Part shown: positions 5,550-5,728 of the stretch, piece after piece | How the letters are laid out: every line of letters starts with the position of its first letter | Numbering within the stretch: position 1 is the stretch's first letter | Assembly: GCA_947595415.1 (NCBI GenBank) | Contig: CANQER010000070.1 | Coordinates: 1 to 5,728, forward strand | From: an uncultured Bacilli bacterium | Lineage (GTDB): Bacteria; Bacillota_I; Bacilli_A; RF39; UBA660 | Reading direction: 5' to 3' | Length of the DNA: 5,728 bases | Notes under the pieces: generated by a model | Seen by the model: only the letters and a program-made list of their open reading frames with translations | The model's database searches: none | What the model was told of the DNA's origin: nothing | Program-made: the position numbers and the translations under genes

Positions 5550-5728
5550 ATGAAGAAAAATAATAAGAAAGGATTTACGTTAATAGAGTTACTAGCAGTA
5601 ATAGTGATACTAGGAGTAATAGCCTTAATTGCAACACCAATAGTAATAAATGTAATAGAAAAAGCAAAAGAGGAAAGTTATAAAAGAAGTGTAGAGTTTG
5701 CGATGGATGCCACAGATTATTATTTGTT
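5550..5728 (+). CDS. Type IV prepilin / pseudopilin-like protein (3'-truncated)
   Basis: Only the first 59 codons are present; the frame is still open at the window end. The N-terminus is a class III signal: basic leader MKKNNKKG, then FTLIELLAVIVILGVIALI, with prepilin peptidase expected to cleave between G8 and F9. Glu13 is the conserved E5 of the mature pilin. The hydrophobic stretch 14-33 anchors in the membrane and packs in the fibre core. The following EKAKEESYKRSVEFAMDAT is the start of the N-terminal amphipathic helix. The protein could be a type IV pilus major or minor pilin, a ComG-type competence pseudopilin or a type II secretion-like pseudopilin; this fragment cannot decide. GGGAGG at 5535-5540, 9 nt upstream, fixes the start. 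Its promoter and attenuator-like leader lie just upstream, and no assembly genes are in view. Confidence 0.9.
   Translation, partial: MKKNNKKGFTLIELLAVIVILGVIALIATPIVINVIEKAKEESYKRSVEFAMDATDYYL

Overview
The window is AT-rich, bacterial and read with the standard genetic code: tryptophans are TGG, and mnmG ends in TGA. Gene content points to the Bacillota (low-GC Gram-positives). The core is the conserved mnmG-rsmG-noc block found near the replication origin of Bacilli. The style (Asn-rich proteins, strong AGGAGG ribosome-binding sites, a prepilin with a KKGFTLIELLAVIVILGVIALIATP-type N-terminus, split here only for length) resembles uncultured gut Bacilli of the RF39/CAG type. That placement is inference, not proof.

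Layout. Positions 1-1836 hold a 5'-truncated mnmG (tRNA uridine-34 modification). It overlaps rsmG (16S rRNA G527 methyltransferase, 1829-2524) by 8 bp. A long imperfect hairpin with T-runs on both sides (2476-2547) separates rsmG from a convergent short-chain dehydrogenase gene (3466 down to 2546, minus strand). A 151-bp divergent intergenic region (3467-3617) carries the promoter of the next gene, an inverted repeat, and two TATTTCCC elements that resemble Noc half-sites. A ParB-family gene that reads as Noc, the nucleoid occlusion factor, follows at 3618-5306. It is about twice the usual length because a roughly 300-residue Asn/Pro/Gln-rich segment separates its DNA-binding core from its C-terminal dimerisation domain. 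A GAAA-loop terminator closes noc.

The last 400 bp start a new transcription unit. It has a good sigma-A-type promoter (5354-5382) and a leader of about 160 nt containing a tandem 7-bp repeat, a run of eight G residues and a second intrinsic-terminator hairpin. It ends with the first 59 codons of a type IV prepilin/pseudopilin-like gene that runs off the window. A tiny ORF in the leader crosses the G run. A one-base gain there would move its stop codon from about 30 nt upstream of the terminator to the hairpin base, so a phase-variable attenuator of the pilin gene is a testable hypothesis.

The most notable items are the expanded Noc, which also lacks the usual N-terminal membrane-binding helix, and the G8/terminator leader of the pilin-like gene. 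The remaining genes look ordinary, apart from the SDR gene lying on the opposite strand inside a normally co-directional cluster.
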